A DNA stretch of 14,037 nucleotides from NCBI GenBank assembly GCA_032353305.1, contig JAUCNG010086662.1, positions 1 through 14,037 on the forward strand, given 5' to 3'. Origin of the DNA: Cephalothrix spiralis (lineage: Eukaryota; Nemertea; Palaeonemertea; Archinemertea; Cephalotrichidae). Positions 1 to 12,461 of the stretch are shown in pieces. Both the position numbers and the translations under genes were made by a program. The stretch's first letter is position 1. Each line of letters starts with the position of its first letter. The notes beneath the pieces were generated by a model. That model searched no databases and was not told the DNA's origin. It saw only the letters and a program-made list of their open reading frames with translations.

Positions 1-297
1 TATATGTACACAAACTTTAACCTCCTTCTCAACACGTCGAAAACAAACCAGAAGCCATACACCATTTTCTACCACGTGGTTTTCGTTACTATAGTAGTAA
101 TCTTGTTAATGAATTATTTGGTAGCAATTATGAATGATAAACTTATCAAAACGATGAAGTACAGGCACATTTCAATCAAACAAGCTAAACTTGCAATATG
201 CTTGAAATATTGGACAATTTGGAGTTTTTTCTCGAGAGGACAAAGTAGAAAATTACGCTTTACAGTATTTAAAGCTGTGTCCGCAAAGAAATACTAA
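1..297 (+). CDS. 3' end of a TRP-like cation channel gene (upstream tandem copy, partial)
   Basis: The reading frame is open from base 1 to the stop at 295-297 and encodes the last 98 residues of a protein almost identical to the C-terminus of the complete gene at 939-2411. It covers the end of the pore helix, the whole S6 segment with the LLMNYLVAIMND motif, and a short basic cytoplasmic tail ending SAKKY. By eye there are about 18 base differences in 297 and no indels, and about 9 amino-acid changes, most of them in the tail after S6. An intact frame with no indel suggests a functional gene, not a decayed copy. The 5' part lies outside the window. The first ATG (4-6) is internal to the protein and is not a start. 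Confidence 0.8.
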   Translation, partial: YMYTNFNLLLNTSKTNQKPYTIFYHVVFVTIVVILLMNYLVAIMNDKLIKTMKYRHISIKQAKLAICLKYWTIWSFFSRGQSRKLRFTVFKAVSAKKY

Positions 298-938
298 GCG
301 GTAAAAAAGTACATATTTATAAAGTACTTTCATCAGCCTTATTTAACTATCAGTTTTCTTCAATTGAACGTCCATACAATTTCGGATTCAAAATGTCCAA
401 TTAGCCTACATATACGTCCGTACTTTCTAAATTGTAAATAGGATTCAAAATTGCATGTCCATGTATATATGCTCGTTTTTGTTGAAATCGGAATCGGAAT
501 ATTTCCATTTCTTCAACAAGTAAATATGACTCAAAACACCTTTAACCGATTCCTTATTTTGTCGGAATTAAAAGTCCATATCTATTTATTTATTTACTTA
601 TTTCTAACCAATGCCAGGGCCCTAAAGATTGAAAACCCATCTTCGAAAATACTTACGTATTCATCGTATATAACGAACTTTAAACAGAACGTGTAAATGT
701 AGTTTAAAAAGTACTTAAATGAAACAAAGCCAGTATTTTTTCGATTAAACATCACTCTTATGTCAAATTTTGTATTTTAAAACCAGGTTGCTATGGTCAT
801 CCGGTGAGAGAAAATATAAAATATCACTAAGTGATTTACATTCACAGGTAGATGTAGATATATAAAGTGACTCGTGACTCTTAGTTTAGGATATAAGGAT
901 TTGTAAAGAGCTATTTCAGCGTCAGTCTAAACATCAAA
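298..938. other. Spacer between tandem TRP-like genes, with degenerate repeats and the second gene's promoter
   Basis: No coding exon is recognisable here on either strand. The first part keeps faint similarity to the sequence after the second copy's stop (both have a GAACGTCC-nACAATTT block), so the duplication unit reached into the 3' flank. Degenerate copies of a motif resembling TAAATGTGACTCAAAA occur near 384-396, 435-450, 521-536 and 693-708. The end of the spacer has a TATA-like box. Small open frames here are AT-rich and show no family signature. Confidence 0.6.
859..867 (+). promoter_or_regulatory. TATA-like box upstream of the TRP-like gene
   Basis: The string TATATAAAG lies 72-80 bases before the ATG at 939. 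A start of transcription about 30 bases downstream (around 890) would give a 5' leader of roughly 50 bases with no intron needed. This is a motif match only; in AT-rich DNA such matches arise by chance. Confidence 0.4.
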
Positions 939-2411
939 ATGACGTCAACGGTTGGTCTGCTACTTAAGGCTATTTCTGCAGATGATATCAATCAATTTAT
1001 ACTTTGTCTGAAACTTGAGGACTTTTCTAAAAAACTGGATTACCCAACCGGCATACTAAAAAGAATTGACCCTGACTACAGAAAGCCATTTTTTATTGTC
1101 TCTTTCTACGGTAGTCAGAATATTTTCAATTTTCTTTGCGGATTGGAAAGTGTAGCAAAAACAGGATTAGACTTTGGGAACGATGGTTTGGTTCATGCTC
1201 TGATTCACGGTTTGATGAATAATTCACAAGAAAAAAACAAGTACATTGAAATGTTAAGAACACTTGTAAGATCATCATCTTCTACAGAGATAAATGTGCT
1301 ACTACGAACGAGAAATTTGAAAGGATATAATGCCTTAGAATTGGCAATGCGTGAAAAATGTTATGAATTTGTTATTGAAATAATGAACACAGAGGACGTC
1401 CATGTGCATTCAACAATGCCTTTTTGTACATACATGATGAAAGAATATAAATTTGATGAATATGCAAATTTACCAATGGTGTTTCATAATCCACTCCTTA
1501 ACCTACCGTTTAGAGAATATTGTGAGTATAAAAAAGATAACTATCAAACATTGCATGATAATGAAACATTTATGGAGTATGTCTCAACAGTTACCAATAG
1601 CAAGGATGTTCAATTTTCTGTTTGGATTTCATCTTTATACAGATTTTTGATTCTATCAAGTATTTTACTTCCGGATGAAATTTTTATGCTGGAGAGTATC
1701 GGAATTTCTTTATTAATTTGCTTTATTTTCGAACTTATAACTTGTGTTACATTTTATGCCATACAGCTCCGGTATAAGAGGTTTAAGACAAGGGTGACCT
1801 TGACCTGGTTGTACGACGACTTGTCATTTTGCATATTTCTGATAGGCCAGATTATGCAAAACATTTTCATGATCTGGATAACGGACGCCAACGAATTATT
1901 CAAAATGGCTTTCTATGTGATTTCACTTATCAGCGCCATCTATTGTGTAATGAACAGACTACAAATTCTTCCATATTTTGGGAAACACTGTCATGGGATT
2001 CTTCACATGTTATCAACAATCTTAAACTTTTTAATCATTTTCATGGCCATGTTTTTCTATTTCACACGGGAATACCAACAATTATATCACGAAAGTAAAG
2101 GAAACTTCTTTGAAAATATGTACACAAACTTTAATCTCCTTCTCAACACGTCGAAAACAAACCATACGCCATACACCATTTTCTACCACGTGGTTTTCGT
2201 TACTATAGTAGTAATCTTGTTAATGAACTACTTGGTAGCAATTATGAATGATAAACTTATCAAAACGATGGAGTACAGGCACATTTCAATCAAACAAGCT
2301 AAACTGGCAATATGCTTGAGATATTGGACAATTCGGAGTTTCTTTTCGAGAAGACAATGTCGAAAATTACGCTTTACAGTATTCAAAGCCATGTCCGCAA
2401 AGAAATACTAA
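939..2411 (+). CDS. Compact TRP-like cation channel, intronless, complete
   Basis: This 490-residue frame encodes a polytopic protein with the architecture of TRP channels. Residues about 78-151 look like one or two ankyrin-type repeats (GYNALELAMREK at 129-140 is clearest), followed by a pre-S1 linker with an HNPLLNLPF block (183-191) like the HPL...KW linker of ankyrin TRPs. Hydrophobic segments fit S2 (about 254-277), S3 (292-314), S4 (320-344), S5 (356-379) and S6 (412-437). S1 (about 230-247) is short and weakly hydrophobic. A pore helix lies at 389-405, and S6 ends LLMNYLVAIMND, matching the TRP-family S6 end. TRPV and TRPA proteins are usually 700-1100 residues, so this is very short, mainly at the N-terminus. 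No intron is needed. The start is the first ATG of the frame, in context AAAATGA. Subfamily is uncertain; the ankyrin linker favours a TRPV/TRPA-type relative. Expected role: a plasma-membrane cation channel. Confidence 0.75.
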   Translation: MTSTVGLLLKAISADDINQFILCLKLEDFSKKLDYPTGILKRIDPDYRKPFFIVSFYGSQNIFNFLCGLESVAKTGLDFGNDGLVHALIHGLMNNSQEKNKYIEMLRTLVRSSSSTEINVLLRTRNLKGYNALELAMREKCYEFVIEIMNTEDVHVHSTMPFCTYMMKEYKFDEYANLPMVFHNPLLNLPFREYCEYKKDNYQTLHDNETFMEYVSTVTNSKDVQFSVWISSLYRFLILSSILLPDEIFMLESIGISLLICFIFELITCVTFYAIQLRYKRFKTRVTLTWLYDDLSFCIFLIGQIMQNIFMIWITDANELFKMAFYVISLISAIYCVMNRLQILPYFGKHCHGILHMLSTILNFLIIFMAMFFYFTREYQQLYHESKGNFFENMYTNFNLLLNTSKTNHTPYTIFYHVVFVTIVVILLMNYLVAIMNDKLIKTMEYRHISIKQAKLAICLRYWTIRSFFSRRQCRKLRFTVFKAMSAKKY

Positions 2412-3305
2412 GCTGGATATATTGATTTAAGTTATCTTTCATGAAGCATTATTAAACTGGATAAAACTAAACATTTTTGTTTAAATGAACGTCCGAACAA
2501 TTTCTCTATTTGTAATTGGGATACCGGATTCTAATTGTTACTTATGTAAAATGCTATCGTCTAACTTCATTTTGGCTGGCATCTTTTAATGGTATCAAAT
2601 CATTTTGTATATGATATTCGATCGTGTCCTCCCATGACTAAGCTTGAATTTGTTCTCTAAGTATGTTTTTTGAGCCATATTTGTCTTAATGGAAAATCAT
2701 ATTAATAACATACTCTCCTGTTAAATTTTAAAAAATGTAGTTAAGCTAGTCTATTCTTGGTTCAGACGGCAGAATGAACTACGGTATATTTTTCAATTGC
2801 AAATGTGACTCAAATATGTACACTCGTTTTTGGTCTAATCTAAATTGACATCGGACTCTGTATAATATTTAAATCAGTAACATATGACTTAAAAACACAT
2901 TTAATATTTAAATTTTGTTCTCCCTATGAAAGTCTTTGCAATTCTCATTTTTTAAATGTGATTCAAAAAGTTATCCATTTTTCGTCAATATTGAACGTCC
3001 TTATATTTTTCCATCTGTAAATGTGACTCAAAATTATTTATTCTAGGTCAAATAAATCCGCACATATCTTAAATTTGTAATGTGTAACTCAAAATACCCA
3101 CTTCAAATACCTTTTTGATGATATAGACGTACAAACCTACATACGGACATGTACAAGGAGAGGAGTGGACAGCAATCGCTGAATTTTGTGGTACATACTT
3201 ATGTGTATGGTCCATAATACGTTTGTACATTTTTTCCATTTCTAAATGTGACTCGATATACATTTTTGTAAATTGTCAAACAAATGGATAATTTAAAAGG
3301 CTTAC
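2412..3305. other. Non-coding stretch between TRP-like gene and ALDH exon 7, with degenerate tandem repeat
   Basis: No exon is visible on either strand. An ATTAAA variant poly(A) signal lies at 2451-2456, about 40 bases after the channel stop. From about 2790 to 3260 the DNA is built of diverged copies of a motif AAATGTGACTCAAAA, separated by AT-rich sequence and sometimes GAACGTCC. If ALDH continues past the left edge of the window, this stretch is part of its seventh coding intron. Confidence 0.55.
2801..3258 (+). repeat. Degenerate tandem repeat (TAAATGTGACTCAAAA motif)
   Basis: Recognisable copies of the motif occur at 2801-2814, 2879-2893 (ACATATGACTTAAAA), 2953-2968, 3018-3033, 3078-3095 (TAATGTGTAACTCAAAATA) and 3243-3258. 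The first five are spaced roughly 78, 75, 65 and 60 bases apart. More diverged copies lie before the channel gene (384-396, 435-450, 521-536). The spacing suggests an old minisatellite with a unit of about 60-80 bases. Confidence 0.6.
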
Positions 3306-8370
<5,065 letters not shown>

Positions 8371-8618
8371 TTTCCTAAAATTAAAAGATTTATTTAATGA
8401 TTTATTATTTTGTGATATTTTGACGAGAAGAATGGTTACACATCACAGTTGCAATGCCTTTTTAATTGATTGGTTTACGGATCAACATTGTTTTTCAAAA
8501 AATCCCGTAGTCGGCGGGGGAAATAAATAACAATTTCAGGGAACCTTGTCGGTAACTAAATATTTTATACTTACGACGATAAAATGTCGAATTGAACAGT
8601 TTTTGTTCAAAAAATTTT
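8371..8618. repeat. ALDH upstream flank with a diverged copy of the intron-4 element
   Basis: A possible 5'-UTR acceptor (minus strand) lies at the left edge. TTGGTTTACGGA recurs at 8470-8481, followed by a CCCG-AGTCGGCGGGGGAAA block resembling the GTCGGCGGCGGCGGAAA block of the 5549-5893 element in its reverse orientation. The partner terminus is not seen, so this copy looks truncated, possibly by the palindromic element that starts at 8619. Confidence 0.5.
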
Positions 8619-8905
8619 GTCAATGAAATGAACTGCAGCAGGGGGATGCGAAAAAGGCTCTAGGATCGCTCAAAACGGAATTACGTATCGTATCATGTAT
8701 TACTTATTCATTTATTTTCTTCGAGCCCTCGGAATTTGTATCTAAAAATACAGCGAAGATGCACATTCAACGGGCTCGCCGAAAATAAATAAATAAGTCA
8801 TACATGATGCCTGATGATGCGGTACGTAATTCCGTTTTGAGAGATCCTACAGCTATCGCTATCGGGCGCTATTTTCGCATTTAACCTGCGATTTATTGCA
8901 TTGAC
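8619..8905. mobile_element. Fold-back (palindromic) non-coding element, about 290 bases
   Basis: Two arms are inverse copies. GTCAATG...GATGCGAAAA, AGGATCGCTCAAAACGGAAT and TATCATGTAT...TTTATTTTC..CGAGCCC on the left pair with the reverse complement of the right arm ending at 8905. The most exact part is CTCAAAACGGAATTACGTA (8670-8688), facing TACGTAATTCCGTTTTGAG (8823-8841). The right arm has small insertions. The central non-paired part is about 45 bases (8727-8771). There is no ORF, so this is a MITE or other non-autonomous palindrome. Confidence 0.7.
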
Positions 8906-9263
8906 CAGTGCACCGCGATATTAGACTGTATGACATGAACTTCATTTGCATCCAAGATAAGATCCGTTTCAGCCCGGTGGAGTAAAGTTAAGCGAAGCAA
9001 GGCCATGTACTTCTTTAGACAAAAGAGAGGTCAAATGACACCATCTGTCTGTGCTTGAGCTTCAGCGGTCGTCTAGTCGGGTATATTGAAGTCCGTTCGG
9101 TTGGTCATCATATTCCAACTACCATGTATTTAGTTACAGTGGCGTTCAGACTTAGTAGGCTACAGTGCAACACGATGGCACCGGACCTCAATACTTAAAC
9201 AGTTCTAAGAGCTATATAAAGACCTGCAAAAACGACCACTTAACAAAATGGTGCGTAAATTTG
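8906..9263. other. Unassigned intergenic sequence, less AT-rich
   Basis: This stretch is visibly richer in G and C than its surroundings. It contains AAGTTAAGCGAAGCAAGGCC (8985-9004) and then GTACTT. It has no open frame of note and no RNA fold that I can support. It may be an old transposon or SINE remnant. Confidence 0.35.
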
Positions 9264-9304
9264 TTAGGGTTATTTTTGCGTTGACCAAGCGGCAGTTTTT
9301 AGAT
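9264..9304 (+). repeat. 41-base motif, inverted partner of 13567-13605
   Basis: The stretch reads TTAGGGTT, then TTTTTGCGTTGACCAAGC, then TTTTTAGA. The reverse complement of 13567-13605 has the same three blocks with a three-base gap and a few substitutions. The two copies face each other 4.3 kb apart. Confidence 0.55.
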
Positions 9305-9804
9305 CAAGCTGGATCAAGTACCTCGGAAAAGTATACACTATTCCTAAATACATTTATCTACAGAAATTTAATTAATATATACAAGATCATAACTACAAAT
9401 CCTAAGATATATTAATTAATATAAAAAGTATTTTAAATTACAACTTACGACCTCTATATTGTATAGTAAAGTAATAGATATCAGACTACCGTAGGAAAGA
9501 TAATGAGGGAAAAACAGTTATGACAGTTATGTATAATTAATCTATGTAGGTCAATTATCATAATCTAAAGTACAATTGTAAGTAAGATATACATGTGCAC
9601 GCAGAGATCTATGGAACTTTTGGTATTCAATGTTTAAAGCTCACATCTCCAAAAAAGGAAATATAGGAGTCTTTCGTTAAACGATCGGAAATTATAGTAG
9701 ATTTTTTGGACCAAAATATAGGAACATATAGGATTTTTAAAACAAGTTTTTAATTTCTGACACAAAATCTCCAAAAGTCTGCCGCAAAAACTTTCAGAAA
9801 TCGG
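9305..9804. other. AT-rich intergenic sequence with a short perfect inverted repeat
   Basis: TTAATTAATATAT (9368-9380) is repeated in perfect inverse at 9407-9419 around a 26-base loop. The rest is unremarkable AT-rich DNA. A 92-codon minus-strand frame at 9634-9912 runs across the putative transposon end and has no family signature. Confidence 0.45.
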
Positions 9805-9866
9805 CAGTGGCGTAACGATAGGAAGTAGCTTTAGAGCGAAACCTAAGGTCGCGGGCCCCCAACGAA
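9805..9866 (+). mobile_element. Possible hAT-like transposon terminus
   Basis: The string CAGTGGCGTAACGATAGGA opens a stretch that continues with TTTAGAGCGAAACC and GCGGGCCCCCAACG. Ends beginning CAGTGGCGTAAC followed by a C/G-rich GGGCCC block are familiar from hAT-type DNA transposons in many animals. I see no matching partner end (…CACTG) in the window, so the element is probably a fragment. This rests on resemblance from memory only. Confidence 0.3.
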
Positions 9867-10139
9867 AATCAGAAAAGGGAAATTTAATAGTGCATTTTTG
9901 CAATCGCTGCAATCACGCATTGAAAGTACCAGTATTAATGTACATGTATAATGTATATTTTTTTTAATCTAAAAAAAGGCTTTTAATCAAGTTTCTGATA
10001 CTCAATTTTTAACTTTTTTTAAGCACTTTAAGAAATTTGTGATCATTATTTAGGAGCAAAGAAAAATGTTCTATAACATGCAGGTACGGAAAAAGAACTG
10101 TTAGTTTTGCGTACCTTCTTACGAAAATTATCTTAATAA

Positions 10140-10475
10140 TGTTATTGAGCCGAGTGAAAAAGAGGCTAGGGAAATTTTGTTAAGTTAAAGGACAAATTTC
10201 TATACTGTCAACCAGTGTATTGAAGTTTGTGGCGCCGACGATGCCAGTATAGTCTGTATAGAATGATAGCAATACAGTATCATAGGAATCAGGGACAGAA
10301 AAAAAGGAATATTTTTGAGTGCCTTAGTATGTAAATAACTTTATAATATTATGATCGAGCCAAGCGAAGTGAAGAAAATTTGAAAATTATGGGTTAGAAA
10401 CGCAATTTTAAGACACTATGAGAAGTTTGTGTCACTGACGCTAGTATAGATTGATAGTACATTAATGTATCATAA
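10140..10475 (+). repeat. Diverged tandem duplication, unit about 200 bases
   Basis: Several landmarks occur twice in the same order: GAGCCGAG/GAGCCAAG at 10147 and 10357, GAAGTTTGTG at 10222 and 10422, GCCAGTATAG/GCTAGTATAG just after, and GATAG...GTATCATA near 10265 and 10453. The spacing between copies is 200-210 bases. It has no coding capacity. Confidence 0.55.
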
Positions 10476-11258
10476 CAAGAGTTAATATTTTGAAAATAAA
10501 GGGCTGAAAACAGGGCCGTCAATTTACATTTGTACTTATACCTATCCATATTTATTCAATAGTTGAAACTACTTTTTTTTAAATCCAACGGAAATGGTGA
10601 GTGATTAACAATATCACTCACATGCAGATAAAGTCTCAAATTTATTATAAAATGGTCTTTCTTCAGACATAAATATTTTAGATATTTTTTGAGGTAGATT
10701 ATTGAAATTACGTTTATTGAAATATAAGACTTATAATGTTATTTAGTAAAATAATGAAATCATTCGATATCCGCTTTCGATGAGTTTGTGTACTAACATT
10801 ACAAAATTGAACTGAAAAGTTGGCGAGGGCAAATATGGTTCAAAAAGCTCTGCGTCAGAATTGCATTTGGCGGGAATTGACACACATAAACTATATTTTT
10901 CTGGAATGGTCATGGAAAATACTGATCAGTCGGCAAAATTTTTACAAATGACCACCTATTGGCAAAGATATAAGTAATTTCAAAAATCTTTATCTATCAT
11001 CAATACAAATTTGGTACAAATCCATCGAGTAGATTCTTAGATCTAAAGTTTAGAATAAATAATAATCTTGGTAAAAACAATAAGTTTCACACTTTGTGAA
11101 AACATTTACCGTATCACTCACATGTTCACACACAATTCTGATCGATCAGTGCAGCAGATATTTTATGATTTTCAAAACAAATATTTATGATGATACCTGT
11201 GACATCATGTGTTATAAATGATGTAAGAGTTAAATCAGTTTTTATTGGCTGAATATAT
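10476..11258. other. AT-rich intergenic sequence
   Basis: There is a 9-bp perfect hairpin, GTGAGTGAT / ATCACTCAC (10597-10605 and 10613-10621, loop 7). The 12-base string ATCACTCACATG recurs directly near 11114-11125. I see no gene. Confidence 0.5.
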
Positions 11259-11319
11259 CACAGGCACATTCCACGGCGGGGGTCCTAATTACCTTTACTC
11301 CGTAAGAAATGTGCCTGTG
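11259..11319. repeat. Short inverted repeat, CACAGGCACATT stem
   Basis: CACAGGCACATT (11259-11270) and its exact inverse AATGTGCCTGTG (11308-11319) flank 37 bases. Pairing continues imperfectly inward. It could be the ends of a tiny element or a hairpin. Confidence 0.55.
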
Positions 11320-11388
11320 GAATAATCAATGGTTGGATTTGAAATAACAGACAAAAGAGCTGTCATCCGCAGCAAAAGTCGGAAAGTG

Positions 11389-11631
11389 TTAAGGCGACCA
11401 TTCCTAATAGGTGAGTTTCGCGTAAGATCGTTGCTAAAAAAAAGTGATGCACGTGTGCGGTCATTATTCATTATTCTAACTTTTTTTAGAACTACTGACG
11501 TACCGGTACCCCCTAGGTAGCTTTCTTGTGTCATGAAAGGGTTAGGGAAGCAATAATGAAATTATTTTGAATCCCAGGAAAATGATGCACGCGTCTTACA
11601 CGAAACTCACCTATTAGGAATGGTCGCCTAA
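11389..11631. mobile_element. MITE with 36-bp terminal inverted repeats
   Basis: Bases 11392-11427 (starting AGGCGACCATTCCTAATAGG) are repeated in inverse at 11594-11629 with a single mismatch. A GATGCACGnGT block lies inside each arm. The element is about 240 bases and has no convincing ORF. TTA lies outside both ends, with one extra A on the left, so the target-site duplication is unclear. Near-identical arms suggest a fairly recent insertion. Confidence 0.75.
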
Positions 11632-12199
11632 CGTATATTGCTTAACTGATTTTATAATATGGAATAATTCATGTAAGAAAGGCAACATTAGTGATGTCAC
11701 CAAAAATATGACATTGCTATTTTTTATGATTACTGTGCCAAGATTGTCAAATTCAATATCATGGAAATCTTGAAAAAGTTGAATTGCAATCCATTGAAGT
11801 TTTTTGAACAAAACAGTTGAACTGAAATCAGTTCAGACTTAAGAAAATTTAATTCTTTAGATTAATGTGCTGAATCTTACGTTCAATAATGAAAACCCGT
11901 GAACACTGGCACCTGGGTTGGACTTTGTCTCTTTGAATTCTTCGAAAAACCGGTTTATTGATGTAAGCAGCCAGGAGATTTCTTGTTCTAAGCGAGTGGA
12001 ATGGTATAAAACGCATAACCAATGAAATGAGATCTTTTTTGCTTGTAAAATCGATTTTCTTAACTTCTGAATTCATATCTAAAAAGTAAATTAAATGCAA
12101 AATCTGTTTTATTCTCAAAATTGCCAATAATCTGTCAAAAACCAGTTAAAATTGGGAAAACGTGCTCGATATGACATTTATACCATACCGTACAAAAAA
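11632..12199. other. Intergenic sequence without recognisable genes
   Basis: Short minus-strand frames (11614-11811, 11849-12127) have no family signature and no supported splice context. No repeat structure stands out. Confidence 0.5.
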
Positions 12200-12209
12200 T
12201 CATGTGACC
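12200..12209 (+). promoter_or_regulatory. E-box-like site before the candidate exon
   Basis: TCATGTGACC, a CANNTG E-box of the MITF/USF type, lies 8 bases before an AAAATGGCGGAC string that itself resembles the YY1-type initiator found at animal start codons. The pairing suggests a core promoter with a very short leader. This is a motif match only. Confidence 0.3.
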
Positions 12210-12216
12210 CTTCAAA

Positions 12217-12324
12217 ATGGCGGACGAACAAATTTTTTTGAAAATATTTTTGCTAAATTTTATCTTTCTTATTCTTGTTTTAAATGGTGCAAAAAGTAAA
12301 TCAACAGACAAAAGATTAGGAAAG
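12217..12324 (+). CDS. Candidate first coding exon with signal peptide, family unknown
   Basis: From AAA ATG GCG the frame reads MADEQIFLKIFLLNFIFLIL, then VLNGAKSKSTDKRLGK. Residues 6-22 form a strong hydrophobic core after a polar start. NGA|KS is a plausible signal-peptidase site. The basic, polar residues after it are what a mature secreted or ER protein often shows. A GGAAAG|GTATTC donor at 12325 would end the exon in phase 0 after 36 codons; without splicing the frame stops at 12387 after 56 residues. I do not recognise the protein and see no second exon before 14037. Chance is a real alternative, since hydrophobic codons are common in T-rich DNA. Confidence 0.35.
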
Positions 12325-12461
12325 GTATTCAAAAAGCATGTTTGCCTATCAACATACAAGTTTTATAAATATAATCTATGTTTGTAATTGTAATGCTATA
12401 AACAGCTAGTGTTTACGTGTAGACGGTGTACCGGTACCGGGTACGGCGGTACGGGTAGGCT

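Noticed and set aside
8980-9030. AAGTTAAGC...GTACTT, reminiscent of the internal promoter of 5S rRNA
   Set aside because: The spacing is four bases short, the following block (GGATGGGTGACC) is missing, and no helix fits. It is too weak to call a 5S-derived SINE.
9634-9912. 92-codon minus-strand frame
   Set aside because: It runs through a putative transposon end and unlike-composition DNA, with no domain.
11295-11534. Open frames on both strands at 11295-11534 and 11329-11520
   Set aside because: They read through the MITE terminal repeat, so are by-products of the element.
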